Positions 28,452 through 36,450 of a DNA stretch of 64,000 bases are shown here, one piece after another. Position 1 is the first letter of the stretch. Each line of letters starts with the position of its first letter. The translations under genes were made by a program, and so were the position numbers. The notes under the pieces are model-generated. The model searched no databases, had not been told where the DNA came from, and saw only the letters and a list, made by a program, of their open reading frames with translations. The stretch is from Solirubrobacteraceae bacterium (GTDB lineage Bacteria > Actinomycetota > Thermoleophilia > Solirubrobacterales > Solirubrobacteraceae): contig JAICYC010000007.1 in assembly GCA_025934395.1 (NCBI GenBank), positions 1-64,000 on the forward strand, given 5' to 3'.

Positions 28452-30050
28452 ATGCACCCCACGCATCTCGCCGCCGCGATCGGCGGCAACCCCGGCCTGC
28501 ATGTCAGGCAGGCCTTCACATGGCTCATCACCGAGGCGCTCCACCTCGTGCTCGGCCTCGCAGCAGGGGCGCTCCTCGCGCGCTCGCTGCGGGCTCGCGG
28601 GCTGCACTGGAGCTGGGCGCTCGCAGCGCTCCCCGCGATTCCGCCCGCCTCGGCGCTCGGCGCCCCCGAGCTGACGGTCGCGCTCGCCGCGGCGGTCGCG
28701 GCGCGGACCGGAAGGCGCCTGCACCGAGAGGACCTGATGGACGGCGGGGACCTCGCGCGCGCTGCGCATGCACGACGGAGCCCCGGTGACGCGCTGCGCG
28801 TCGCGCTGGGCGACACGCTCGGTCGCAGCGGAGCGCCCGCCGGCGCGTCGCGTGAGGCGATGACGCTCGGTCGCGACGATCGCGGGCGTGCGGTGCGGAT
28901 CGCCGTCGGCGGCGGGCGCCACACGCTCGTGGTCGGCGCCACCGGCTCGGGCAAGACGGTCACGCAGGCCTCGATCGCGGTCCACGCGATCGAGCGGGGC
29001 GCCGCTGCGATCGCGATCGACCCGAAGGGCGATCGCGACCTCCGGGAGGCGCTCGCCTCGGCTGCCGCGAGCGCCGGTCGCCGGTTCCTGTCCTGGTCGC
29101 CCCAGGGCGGCGCCGTGTACAACCCATATGAGAGGGGCGGCAGCAGCGAGATCGCCGACCGGCTGCTCGCGGCGGAGCCGTTCAGCGAGCCGCACTACCT
29201 GCGCCAGGCGCAGCGCTACATCGCGCACGTGGTGAGCGCCCTTCGCGCCGCGGGCGAGGACGTGTGCCTGCGCACGATCGCCGAGCATCTCGAACCCGTT
29301 CGTCTGGAGCTGCTCGCGCGCGAGCTGGGGGAGGGCGGACGCGCCACGCACGACTACCTGGACGCGCTCACCCCCCGCCAGCGTGCGGACCTGTCGGGGG
29401 TGCGGGACCGCCTCGCGCTCGTCGCGGAGTCCGACGTCGGGCGCTGGCTGGACCCGCGCAACGACGCCGCGCCGCGGTTCGAGCTCGAGGCGGCCGTGCG
29501 CGCCGGCGCGACCGTGTGCTTCACGCTCGAAGCCGACCGCCGCCCGCTCCTCAGCGAGATGCTCGGCGCCGCGATCGTCCAGGACCTGCTCGCCACCGTG
29601 GCGTCGCTGCAGTCGCAGCCCGTCCCGGCGCTCGTGATGGTGGACGAGTTCTCCGCGATCGCCGCCCGCCACGTGGTGCGGCTGTTCGCCCGGGCGCGCT
29701 CGGCCGGCTTCAGCCTGCTGCTGGGCACCCAGGAGCTCGCCGACCTGCGGTTGCGCGACGGCGAGCAGGTGCTCGACCAGGTGCTCGGGAACCTGTCCGT
29801 GCTGATCGCCCACCGCCAGGTGGTGCCGGGGTCCGCGGAGCTGATCTCCGCGATCGCCGGCAGCCGCGGCACATGGCGGGTGAGCAGGCACAGCGACGGC
29901 CGGCACACGCGCACCCGTGCGCAGGAGCGGGTGCTCGTGCCCGAGCAGGTGGCGCGGCTCGATACGGGGCGTGCAGCGGTGCTGCGCCTGCACGGGGGCG
30001 GTGCCGAGGTCGTGCGGGTCGACCCCGCGGGCGTGGAGGTGTCCAGATGA
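28452..30050 (+). CDS. VirD4/TraG-like DNA-translocating ATPase
   Basis: A 532-residue P-loop ATPase of the type IV coupling protein/HerA-FtsK group. One or two hydrophobic segments (about residues 22-45 and 53-85) precede the motor domain. Walker A is GATGSGKT (162-169), Walker B VMVDEF (395-400), and the sensor-like GTQELADL is near 425. FNPY-like VYNPYERGG near 222 matches TraG-type proteins. Such ATPases deliver DNA to a secretion channel. No relaxase or type IV channel gene is in the window, so the role may be chromosomal or regulatory. The stop overlaps the next start (ATGA). Confidence 0.85.
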   Translation: MHPTHLAAAIGGNPGLHVRQAFTWLITEALHLVLGLAAGALLARSLRARGLHWSWALAALPAIPPASALGAPELTVALAAAVAARTGRRLHREDLMDGGDLARAAHARRSPGDALRVALGDTLGRSGAPAGASREAMTLGRDDRGRAVRIAVGGGRHTLVVGATGSGKTVTQASIAVHAIERGAAAIAIDPKGDRDLREALASAAASAGRRFLSWSPQGGAVYNPYERGGSSEIADRLLAAEPFSEPHYLRQAQRYIAHVVSALRAAGEDVCLRTIAEHLEPVRLELLARELGEGGRATHDYLDALTPRQRADLSGVRDRLALVAESDVGRWLDPRNDAAPRFELEAAVRAGATVCFTLEADRRPLLSEMLGAAIVQDLLATVASLQSQPVPALVMVDEFSAIAARHVVRLFARARSAGFSLLLGTQELADLRLRDGEQVLDQVLGNLSVLIAHRQVVPGSAELISAIAGSRGTWRVSRHSDGRHTRTRAQERVLVPEQVARLDTGRAAVLRLHGGGAEVVRVDPAGVEVSR

Positions 30051-30730
30051 GCCGCACGATCCGAGCCCAGCGGCGCGCGGCAACGCTCGGTTGGATCGCC
30101 CGCACCGGTCCCGTCACGGCCGGCGCGCTGGCGGTGCGCGAAGGTTGCGGTCTTGCCTCCGCACGGTCGCACCTCGCCGCGCTCGCGCGCGCGGGGCTCG
30201 TCCGGCGGAGCGCGCCGCTGCGCGACGCCCCGCCGCTGTACACGATCTCCCCGCACGGGCTGCGCACGGCCGGCACCCGGGGCGTCGCGCCCGCCCCGGT
30301 GAGCGCCGCCGCCGCCGCGCACGCGATCGCATGCGCCGAGGTCGCCGTCCGCCTCCAAGCGCGCTGGCCCGAGCTGGAGGTGATCGGAGAGCACGCGATC
30401 CGCGCGCGCGAACGCGACGGCGTACCTTCGTTGAGCTGCCTGGCCGGCACGCTCACCGCCGACGGGCGCCACGTGACGCACCGGGCCGACCTCGCGGTGA
30501 TCGGCGAGCCGCCGCTAGTCGTCGAGGTCGAGCTGACCGCGAAGGCGCCCGCGCGCCTGGCCCGGATCTGCCGGGCGTGGGCGCGCTGCAGCACGGTCTC
30601 CGGCGTGCTCTACGTGGTCTCCGCCTCCGCGCAGCAGCCGGTCGCGCGCGCCGTCGCCCGCGAGCACGCCGGATCGCGAATCGCGATCGTGCGGCTGGCC
30701 GCGCTCGGCGTCGCCGAGCGACCCCACTGA
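30047..30730 (+). CDS. Winged-helix protein of replication-relaxation type
   Basis: A 227-residue protein with an N-terminal winged helix (TLGWIARTGPVTAGALAVREG, then ARSHLAALARAGLVRR) and a C-terminal alpha/beta part. The C-terminal part has a nuclease-like core: THRADLAVIGEPPLVVEVELTAKAPARLARICRAW, with D, E-x-E and K spaced as in PD-(D/E)xK folds. The architecture fits the actinobacterial replication-relaxation family, often found next to TraG-like ATPases on mobile elements. Whether it cuts DNA is unknown. It is translationally coupled to the ATPase gene, so the two products probably work together. Confidence 0.7.
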   Translation: MSRTIRAQRRAATLGWIARTGPVTAGALAVREGCGLASARSHLAALARAGLVRRSAPLRDAPPLYTISPHGLRTAGTRGVAPAPVSAAAAAHAIACAEVAVRLQARWPELEVIGEHAIRARERDGVPSLSCLAGTLTADGRHVTHRADLAVIGEPPLVVEVELTAKAPARLARICRAWARCSTVSGVLYVVSASAQQPVARAVAREHAGSRIAIVRLAALGVAERPH

Positions 30731-30753
30731 GGGGAACCGTCCCAAGAGGCGCC

Positions 30754-30759
30754 TAGCGT
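30754..30759 (+). promoter_or_regulatory. Possible -10 element of ssb
   Basis: TAGCGT lies about 38 nt before the ssb ATG, leaving a short leader that contains GTGGAGG (30786-30792). The ssb gene could thus be expressed apart from the ATPase operon. Confidence 0.3.
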
Positions 30760-30797
30760 CCGCGGCGGGGGACCAACAACGAGCAGTGGAGGCATGC

Positions 30798-31214
30798 ATG
30801 GCATACGACATGGTCAACAGAGTGGTTGTGGTGGGTCGGCTCACCCGCGATCCCGAGCTCCGCGCGCTGTCGTCGGGCTCGTCGGTGTGCTCGCTGCGGC
30901 TCGCCTGCAACGGGTCGCGGCGGACGCCCGACGGCGCCTATGAGGAGCGGCCCAACTACTTCGACGTGAGCGTGTTCGGCCCGCAGGGCGAGAACGTCGA
31001 CCGCCACATGGAGCGCGGCAGCCTCGTCGCGGTCGACGGCCGGCTCGAATGGCGCGAGTGGGACACCGAGCACGGTCGCCGCCAGGCGGTGAGCATCGTC
31101 GCCGACAGGGTCCAGTTCCTCGACCGTCCGGGCGGCCGCGGGGAGGAGGGCGAGGGCGGGGAGGACCCCGAGCTCGCAGGCGTGGGCGCCGACGACGGCG
31201 CGGTCGCATTCTGA
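30798..31214 (+). CDS. ssb: Single-stranded DNA-binding protein
   Basis: OB-fold SSB of about 138 residues (MVNRVVVVGRLTRDPELRAL; NYFDVSVFGPQGENVDRHMERGSLVAVDGRLEWREW). The acidic tail ends DDGAVAF rather than the usual DDxPF, so the contact with partner proteins may differ. It is not flanked by rpsF and rpsR, as the housekeeping ssb normally is. It follows the TraG-like operon by 67 nt, which suggests a specialised paralogue. The start is ATG 30798, 5 nt after GTGGAGG. Confidence 0.9.
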   Translation: MAYDMVNRVVVVGRLTRDPELRALSSGSSVCSLRLACNGSRRTPDGAYEERPNYFDVSVFGPQGENVDRHMERGSLVAVDGRLEWREWDTEHGRRQAVSIVADRVQFLDRPGGRGEEGEGGEDPELAGVGADDGAVAF

Positions 31215-31230
31215 GGGAGCACCGCAGCGC

Positions 31231-31327
31231 GCTGCCCGGGGCGGCGGCGCGCTGCGGGGCCGCCCCCGGGGCGGCGGCGCGCTGCGGGGCTGCGGCGCCC
31301 GCGGGTCCGGCGGCGCCCGCGGTTCCG
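31231..31327. repeat. GC-rich short tandem repeats
   Basis: Two copies of a 30-nt unit lie at 31231-31260 and 31261-31290, identical over the last 23 or so bases. Two copies of an 18-nt unit (GCGGCGCCCGCGGGTCCG type) follow at about 31292-31327. They fill the gap between ssb and the dehydratase pair. Confidence 0.6.
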
Positions 31328-31345
31328 GCAGCGCCCTGCGCCGCG

Positions 31346-31351
31346 TAAACT
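31346..31351 (+). promoter_or_regulatory. -10 element of the dehydratase operon
   Basis: TAAACT is followed by a leader of about 23 nt with AAGGAG (31368-31373), 8 nt before the ATG. Confidence 0.45.
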
Positions 31352-31381
31352 GGCGCGCCGCACGACCAAGGAGCCTTCGAG

Positions 31382-31822
31382 ATGCCAGTGAACACGCAAG
31401 CGGTCGGCAAGACCTACGACCCCGTCAACTACGCGGTGGGCCGCGAGAAGATCCGCGAGTACGCGCGTGCGGTGGGGGAGACGAACCCCGTGCACCTCGA
31501 GCTCGATGCAGCGCGCGCGGCGGGGTACGCGGACCTCGTGGCACCGCCGATGTTCGCGGTCGTGTACTCGGCCCCGGCGGTGGGCCCGCCGATCTTCGAT
31601 CCCGAGATCGAGCTCAACTTCGCGATGATGGTCCATGGGGGCCAGGAGTTCGTGTGGGGCGAGCCGGTCGTCGCGGGCGACGAGATCGACACCGTGGCGA
31701 GCGTCAAGGACATCCACGAAGCGGACGGTCGGGGCTACTACGTGTTCGAGTCGATCTCGACCAACCAGCGCGGCGAGCAGGTCTGCCGCGGGACGTGGAC
31801 GAACATCGTGCGAGGAGTGTGA
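31382..31822 (+). CDS. MaoC-like dehydratase, HadA-type subunit
   Basis: A 146-residue hot-dog-fold protein resembling the HadA subunit of the (3R)-hydroxyacyl-ACP dehydratase of actinobacterial type II fatty acid synthesis. Family features are REKIREYARAVGETNPVHLELDAARAAGYADLVAPPMFAVVY and the WGEPVVAGDEI strand. It lacks the full catalytic Asp/His hydratase motif, which the next gene carries, in keeping with HadA acting as the substrate-binding partner. ATG start with AAGGAG. It is 4 nt from the next gene. Confidence 0.88.
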   Translation: MPVNTQAVGKTYDPVNYAVGREKIREYARAVGETNPVHLELDAARAAGYADLVAPPMFAVVYSAPAVGPPIFDPEIELNFAMMVHGGQEFVWGEPVVAGDEIDTVASVKDIHEADGRGYYVFESISTNQRGEQVCRGTWTNIVRGV

Positions 31823-31826
31823 GCCG

Positions 31827-32216
31827 GTGAGCGAGCTTCAGGCAGGAGCCCAGATCCCGGAGCTGCGGGTGACGCCCGACAAGTTCCTCACCGTCCGCTA
31901 TGCGGGCGCCTCGGGTGACTTCAACCCGATCCACATCGACGAGGAGTTCGCCAAAGCCGTCGGTCTGCCCGGGCGGATCCTTCACGGCCTGTGGACGATG
32001 GCGCAGGTGGCGCGGGCGCAGACCGATGCCGCGGGCGGCCCTCAGCACCTCAAGCGCCTGTCGGTGCAGTTCCGCGGCATGGGGATGCCCGAGCAGGAGG
32101 TGCTCGTCACGGGAACGGTGCGCGAGGTCGACGGGTCGAAGGCGATCGTCGACACCGTCGCCGAGCAGGGCGGCAGCCAGATCATCCGCAACGCGGAGGC
32201 CGAGCTCAGCATCTGA
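31827..32216 (+). CDS. MaoC-like dehydratase, HadB-type catalytic subunit
   Basis: A 129-residue hot-dog-fold hydratase/dehydratase with the catalytic motif YAGASGDFNPIHIDEEFAKA, in which the Asp and His are the expected catalytic dyad, and GRILHGLWTMAQVAR after it. With the preceding HadA-like subunit it probably forms the dehydratase of the fatty acid elongation cycle. GTG start 4 nt after the preceding stop. Confidence 0.88.
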   Translation: MSELQAGAQIPELRVTPDKFLTVRYAGASGDFNPIHIDEEFAKAVGLPGRILHGLWTMAQVARAQTDAAGGPQHLKRLSVQFRGMGMPEQEVLVTGTVREVDGSKAIVDTVAEQGGSQIIRNAEAELSI

Positions 32217-32244
32217 GCCGGTCCGCCGGCGCCAGGGCGCGGCC

Positions 32245-32250
32245 TACAAT
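32245..32250 (+). promoter_or_regulatory. -10 element of hrcA
   Basis: TACAAT, close to the consensus, is 7 nt before the hrcA ATG. No CIRCE inverted repeat was found around it. Confidence 0.6.
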
Positions 32251-32257
32251 CAGACGC

Positions 32258-33286
32258 ATGCTCACCGCACGCCAGGAGCAGATCCTGAGCAAGGTGGTCG
32301 ACGACTACCTGCGCTCCGGAGCGCCGGTGCCCTCGCGCACGATCGCCGCAGACCCCGCGCTCGAGTGCAGCCCCTCCACCGTGCGCAACGAACTCGCGGT
32401 GCTGGAGGAGATGGGCCTGCTCACGCACCCGCACGTCTCAGCGGGGCGCGTGCCCACCGACGCGGGGCAGCGCTACGTGGTGGATCGCATGCTCAGCTCC
32501 GGCGGGATCGTGCACGCGCCGCGGCGACGCCTGGAGCTCTCGCTGATCCGCCGCGAGGTCGACCAGGTGATGCGCGCGACGACCGAGACGCTCTCACAGG
32601 TGACCAACCTGCTCGCGGTGGTGTCCGCGCCGTCGATCAAGGCGGCGACCGTTCGCCACGTCGAGGTGCTCGCGCTGCAGCCGCAGGTCGTGATGGTCGT
32701 GATCATCACGTCGACCGGCGGCGTGTCGAAGATGCTCGCCACGTTCGATCACAGCGTCGACCAGGGGCTGCTCACGTGGGCGGGCGAGTACCTCAACGAC
32801 CGGCTCGTGGGCCGCGAGCTGGGCGCGCGCATGCTCCAGCAGCGGCTGTTCGACCCGAGCCTCTCGCCGGTGGAGCTCGCGTTCCTCTCGCGCCTGTCGC
32901 CAGCGTTCGGCGGGCTCGCTCAGGACGCCGACGAAGAGCTGTACGTGGACGGCACGGCGCGCCTGTTCGAGACGGCGCGGATCGACGACGTCGCCGAGAT
33001 GAACGAGCTGATCGAGCTGCTCGAGCGCCGCGTGACCCTCCTGCAGATCCTGCGCTCGGCGCTCGGAGAGGACGGGGTGTACGTCCGGATCGGCAGCGAG
33101 AACGAGCTGCCGGCGATGCAGTCGCTCGCCGTCGTGGCGAGCGGCTACGGGATCGCCCAGCGCAAGCTCGGCACCGTGTCGCTGATCGGCCCCGTGCGAA
33201 TGGACTACGCGGCCGCGATCGCCACCGTGCGGGACGCTGCACAGGAGCTCTCGGCGTTCGTCCAGGACGCCTACGCCGACAATTGA
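32258..33286 (+). CDS. hrcA: Heat-inducible transcription repressor HrcA
   Basis: Represses chaperone genes by binding CIRCE elements and needs GroEL for activity. The 342-residue protein starts with the winged helix (MLTARQEQILSKVVDDYLRSGAPVPSRTI, SPSTVRNELAVLEEMGLLTHPHVSAGRVPTD) and has the GAF-like C-terminal domain typical of HrcA (VYVRIGSENELPAMQSLAVV, GPVRMDYAAAIATV). It begins an hrcA-dnaJ-prmA unit without grpE or dnaK. Confidence 0.96.
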   Translation: MLTARQEQILSKVVDDYLRSGAPVPSRTIAADPALECSPSTVRNELAVLEEMGLLTHPHVSAGRVPTDAGQRYVVDRMLSSGGIVHAPRRRLELSLIRREVDQVMRATTETLSQVTNLLAVVSAPSIKAATVRHVEVLALQPQVVMVVIITSTGGVSKMLATFDHSVDQGLLTWAGEYLNDRLVGRELGARMLQQRLFDPSLSPVELAFLSRLSPAFGGLAQDADEELYVDGTARLFETARIDDVAEMNELIELLERRVTLLQILRSALGEDGVYVRIGSENELPAMQSLAVVASGYGIAQRKLGTVSLIGPVRMDYAAAIATVRDAAQELSAFVQDAYADN

Positions 33287-33306
33287 TGAGCGGCCCCGTC
33301 AACTGA

Positions 33307-34419
33307 ATGCCGCGGGATCCCTACGAGGTGCTCGGCGTGGGCCGTGAGGCCGGCGAGCAGGAGATCAAGAAGGCGTTCCGCGTGCTCGCGCGCGAGCTCC
33401 ACCCCGATGTGAACGCGCACGACCCGCAGGCCGAGGAGAAGTTCAAGGAGGCTGCGGAGGCGTACGAGATCCTCTCCGACGCGGACCGCCGCGCCACATA
33501 CGACCGCTACGGGCACGAGGGCCTGCGCTCCGGCGGCTACGCGCCCAACTTCGACGCGTTCTCCTCGATCGGCGACCTGTTCAACGCGTTCTTCGGCGGT
33601 GGTGGGATGCGCACCGGCCCGGCCCAGGGCGGCGATGTGGCGGTGCGGGTCGACATCGACCTGCTCGACGCCGCCCACGGCGTCACCAGCGAGGTGGCCT
33701 TCGAGGCGATCGACCGCTGCGAGCGCTGCCACGGCAACGGAGCGGAGCCCGGCACGCCGATCGAGACGTGCGAGCGCTGCGGCGGCGCGGGGCAGCTCCA
33801 GGCGGTCACGCGCACCCCGTTCGGGCAGATGATGCGCACGATGGTGTGCGACACGTGCGAAGGCGACGGCCGCGTCCCGCGCGAGCCGTGCAGCGAGTGC
33901 CACGGCCGGGGTCGGATCAGGCGCGCGCGCAAGATCGAGGTGGAGATCCCTGCGGGGATCGCCGACGGACAGCGCGTGCGGCTCTCGGGCGACGGCCATG
34001 TTGGCGACGCGGGCGCGCCCGCGGGCGACCTGTACGTGCTCGTGCGCGTGCGCGAGGACCCGCGCTTCGTGCGCGAGGGCGACGACCTGATCACCGCGCT
34101 CGACGTGCCCGCGCCCCTCGCGGCGCTCGGCGCCACGCTCGAGGTCCCCACGCTCGAGGGGAGCACCGAGGTGGAGCTGCCCGCGGGCAGCCAGCCCGGC
34201 GACGTCCTCACCCTGCGGCGCGAGGGGATGCCCTCGCTGCGCCACGGCCGCACGGGTGACCTGAAGGTCGTCGTCAACGTGATCGTGCCGCGCCGGCTCA
34301 CGCCCGAGCAGCGCGACCTGGCCGAACGCCTCAACGAGACCCTCACGGAGGAGAACCTGCGCTCGCACGAGTCGGTGTTCGCCAAGCTGCGCCGGGCGCT
34401 CGGCAGCCAGGCGGCGTGA
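33307..34419 (+). CDS. dnaJ: Chaperone DnaJ (type I)
   Basis: Hsp40 co-chaperone of DnaK, 370 residues. The J domain carries HPD in ARELHPDVNAHD, followed by a short Gly/Phe region (FNAFFGGGG) and four zinc-binding repeats, CERCHGNG, CERCGGAG, CDTCEGDG and CSECHGRG. The C-terminal substrate-binding domains are complete. The start ATG lies 20 nt after the hrcA stop. The stop overlaps prmA (GTGA). The hrcA-dnaJ order suggests this is the stress-controlled DnaJ copy. Confidence 0.96.
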   Translation: MPRDPYEVLGVGREAGEQEIKKAFRVLARELHPDVNAHDPQAEEKFKEAAEAYEILSDADRRATYDRYGHEGLRSGGYAPNFDAFSSIGDLFNAFFGGGGMRTGPAQGGDVAVRVDIDLLDAAHGVTSEVAFEAIDRCERCHGNGAEPGTPIETCERCGGAGQLQAVTRTPFGQMMRTMVCDTCEGDGRVPREPCSECHGRGRIRRARKIEVEIPAGIADGQRVRLSGDGHVGDAGAPAGDLYVLVRVREDPRFVREGDDLITALDVPAPLAALGATLEVPTLEGSTEVELPAGSQPGDVLTLRREGMPSLRHGRTGDLKVVVNVIVPRRLTPEQRDLAERLNETLTEENLRSHESVFAKLRRALGSQAA

Positions 34420-35342
34420 TCCGGCTCGCGGTGCGCGTCAGCAGCGAGCACGCGGAGCTCGTGCTGGCGGAGCTGCTCACGCTGTGCCCAGCCGGCGTCG
34501 AGGAGGCCGAGCTCGCCCCCGGCGTGATCGAGTACGCCGTCTACGGTGCGCCCGGCGAGCTTCCGAGCCTGCCGGACCTGCACGCGGTCGCAGGCGACGC
34601 GCTCGTCGAGGTGCGCACCACCGAGGTCGCCGAGGACTGGTCGGAGCGCTGGAAGCAGTTCCACCGGCCCGTCCTGATCCCGGCGCCCGCGGGCTCCACC
34701 GGCGTCCCCGCCGTGTACGTGCGGCCGCCGTGGGAGCCGCCGCGGGGCGCCGCGGACGGCATCGAGATCGAGATCGACCCCGGGCAGGCCTTCGGCACCG
34801 GCGGCCACGCCACCACGCGGCTGTGCCTGGAGCTGCTGCTCGCCCACGCCGGCCTGCGCGGGGCGCGCGGCGCGGTGCTCGACGTCGGCACGGGCTCCGG
34901 AGTGCTCGCGATCGCCGCCTCCAGGCTCGGCTACGCCCCCGTGCTCGCGCTCGACAACGAGCCCGAGAGCGTCAACGCCGCTTGCGAGAACGCCCGCGTC
35001 AACGGCGCCACCGTCGAGGTGCGCCGGCTCGACCTGCGCAGCGATCCGCTGCGTTGGGTCGGCGAGGAGCCGACCGCGCCCACGCTGGTGCTCGCCAACC
35101 TGCTCGCACCGTTGCTCGAGCTGCTCGCATCCACGCTCGCCGACGGGCCGGCGCTTCCCGGCGATCTGGTTGCGGGCGGGCTGCTCGACCACGAGGCGCC
35201 CGCCGTGGCGCGCGCCTTCGCCCAGGCCGCCGGGATGGAAGTCGTGCGCAGTCGCGAGGAGGGGGGGTGGGCGGCGCTGTGGCTCGCCCGTCCTGGTCAG
35301 CCGTCCGCGAGCTCCGTCGCCGCGCACACGTTGGCGCGGTAG
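34416..35342 (+). CDS. prmA: Ribosomal protein L11 methyltransferase
   Basis: S-adenosylmethionine-dependent methyltransferase that trimethylates ribosomal protein L11. Of 308 residues, the N-terminal substrate domain ends near WSERWKQFHRP. Then come the family hallmark GQAFGTGGHATTRLCLELL and the SAM loop LDVGTGSGVLAIAA. hrcA-dnaJ-prmA is a widespread operon. The final 15 codons overlap the 3' end of the convergent amidohydrolase gene by 46 nt. Confidence 0.93.
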   Translation: MIRLAVRVSSEHAELVLAELLTLCPAGVEEAELAPGVIEYAVYGAPGELPSLPDLHAVAGDALVEVRTTEVAEDWSERWKQFHRPVLIPAPAGSTGVPAVYVRPPWEPPRGAADGIEIEIDPGQAFGTGGHATTRLCLELLLAHAGLRGARGAVLDVGTGSGVLAIAASRLGYAPVLALDNEPESVNAACENARVNGATVEVRRLDLRSDPLRWVGEEPTAPTLVLANLLAPLLELLASTLADGPALPGDLVAGGLLDHEAPAVARAFAQAAGMEVVRSREEGGWAALWLARPGQPSASSVAAHTLAR

Positions 35343-36427
35343 ATCAGGTCGATCGCCGGACGCACGCCGTTCTCGTCGCCCAGCAGAGACTGCGCCGCCG
35401 ACAGGGCCGCGCCGATCTTCTCGAGCGCCTCGCCGAAGCTCCCGGGATCCCTGTCGCGGCACGCTGCGACGGCCATGTCGAGCATCGCCTGCGCCGGCTC
35501 CAGCGCACCCTGGAACAGCGCGGGCCCGACGAGGCTGCCGTAGTTGTAGACGCGCGCCAGCCGCCCCGAGAGCGCGATCGTTTCAGCGCGGCGGGGGGCC
35601 GTCGCCGGGGGCAGGCCCTCGCCGTCGAGCAGCCCTGCCATCGTGCCGCCGAGCACCGCGCGCACCGCAGCGTCGTCGAGCCCGGCCTGCTTGGCCACGC
35701 GCAGCGCCATGTACAGCGTCGTCATCGGCATGCCGTAGGGAGGGTCCGACGCGAACACGATCCGCTCGACCGGCACGCGCGCGAACAGCTCGATCACGTC
35801 GATCGGGAAGAAGCACGAGATGTCGTAGAGCACGCCCGGATGGTCCGCGAGCCGCGTGGTGAGGATGCCCTGGTCGCAGATCGCGCCGTGCGCGAGGATC
35901 AGAACCGCGCCGGGGTGGCGCAGCGCGAGGTCCGCGAGGCCGTCCGCCAGCGGGGGAAGACCGCGGCCCGCGTGGATCAGGATCGGCACCTTCGCGGATT
36001 CCGCGAGCGCCCACACGTCGTCCATGTCGCCGCCGTCGAAGACGAAATCCTGGGCGCGGGGGTGGAGCTTGATCCCGCGCGCGCCGCGCCCGAGCGAGCG
36101 TTCGGCCTCGGCGAGCGCGCCTTCGGAGGGGTCCAGCCGGCAGAACGGCACGAGGCGGCCGTCGCTTTCGCCCGCCCACTCCAGCACGCGGTCGTTGGGC
36201 AGGCTGTAGGACGGCCGCCGCTCGGGGTCGTGCAGCGGAAACACGCACGCGCGCCGCGCCTCCGCGGCGTCGAGCATCGCCAGCAGCTGCTCCAGCGCGA
36301 GCGAGCGGCCGTCCTCGTCGAGCCCGAGGTGGGTGTGGGCGTCGATCACTTCGGTGTCCGGCGGGCGCAGCTGTGCGACCTCGGCCAGGAACGGCGCGAG
36401 GGCGCTCTCGTAAAGGGATTGATCCAT
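35297..36427 (-). CDS. Amidohydrolase (family 2) protein
   Basis: Metal-dependent TIM-barrel hydrolase or decarboxylase of about 376 residues. The first metal motif is VIDAHTHLGLDE near residue 30. HPRAQDF and ILIHAGRG follow, then ILAHGAICDQG, and a late acid in VFASDPPYGMP. The reaction cannot be told from sequence; related enzymes act on aromatic acids and lactones. I prefer ATG 36427 over GTG 36436, since TAGGGT ends 7 nt before the ATG. The gene is divergent from ndh, with only 23 nt between start codons. Confidence 0.85.
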   Translation of the reverse strand: MDQSLYESALAPFLAEVAQLRPPDTEVIDAHTHLGLDEDGRSLALEQLLAMLDAAEARRACVFPLHDPERRPSYSLPNDRVLEWAGESDGRLVPFCRLDPSEGALAEAERSLGRGARGIKLHPRAQDFVFDGGDMDDVWALAESAKVPILIHAGRGLPPLADGLADLALRHPGAVLILAHGAICDQGILTTRLADHPGVLYDISCFFPIDVIELFARVPVERIVFASDPPYGMPMTTLYMALRVAKQAGLDDAAVRAVLGGTMAGLLDGEGLPPATAPRRAETIALSGRLARVYNYGSLVGPALFQGALEPAQAMLDMAVAACRDRDPGSFGEALEKIGAALSAAQSLLGDENGVRPAIDLIYRANVCAATELADG

Positions 36428-36434
36428 GGCCTGC

Positions 36435-36444
36435 ACCCTATTCT
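36435..36444. promoter_or_regulatory. Interlocked -10 elements of amidohydrolase and ndh
   Basis: On the minus strand TAGGGT (36440-36435) lies 7 nt before the amidohydrolase ATG. On the plus strand TATTCT (36439-36444) lies 6 nt before the ndh ATG. The two hexamers share two base pairs. Confidence 0.45.
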
Positions 36445-36450
36445 GTCCCC

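Noticed and set aside
26621-31214. Complete integrative and conjugative element
   Set aside because: No integrase, relaxase, channel genes or direct repeats were found, and the only tRNA in the window is 15 kb away.
32217-33306. CIRCE element for HrcA
   Set aside because: No TTAGCACTC-N9-GAGTGCTAA-like repeat was found before hrcA or dnaJ.
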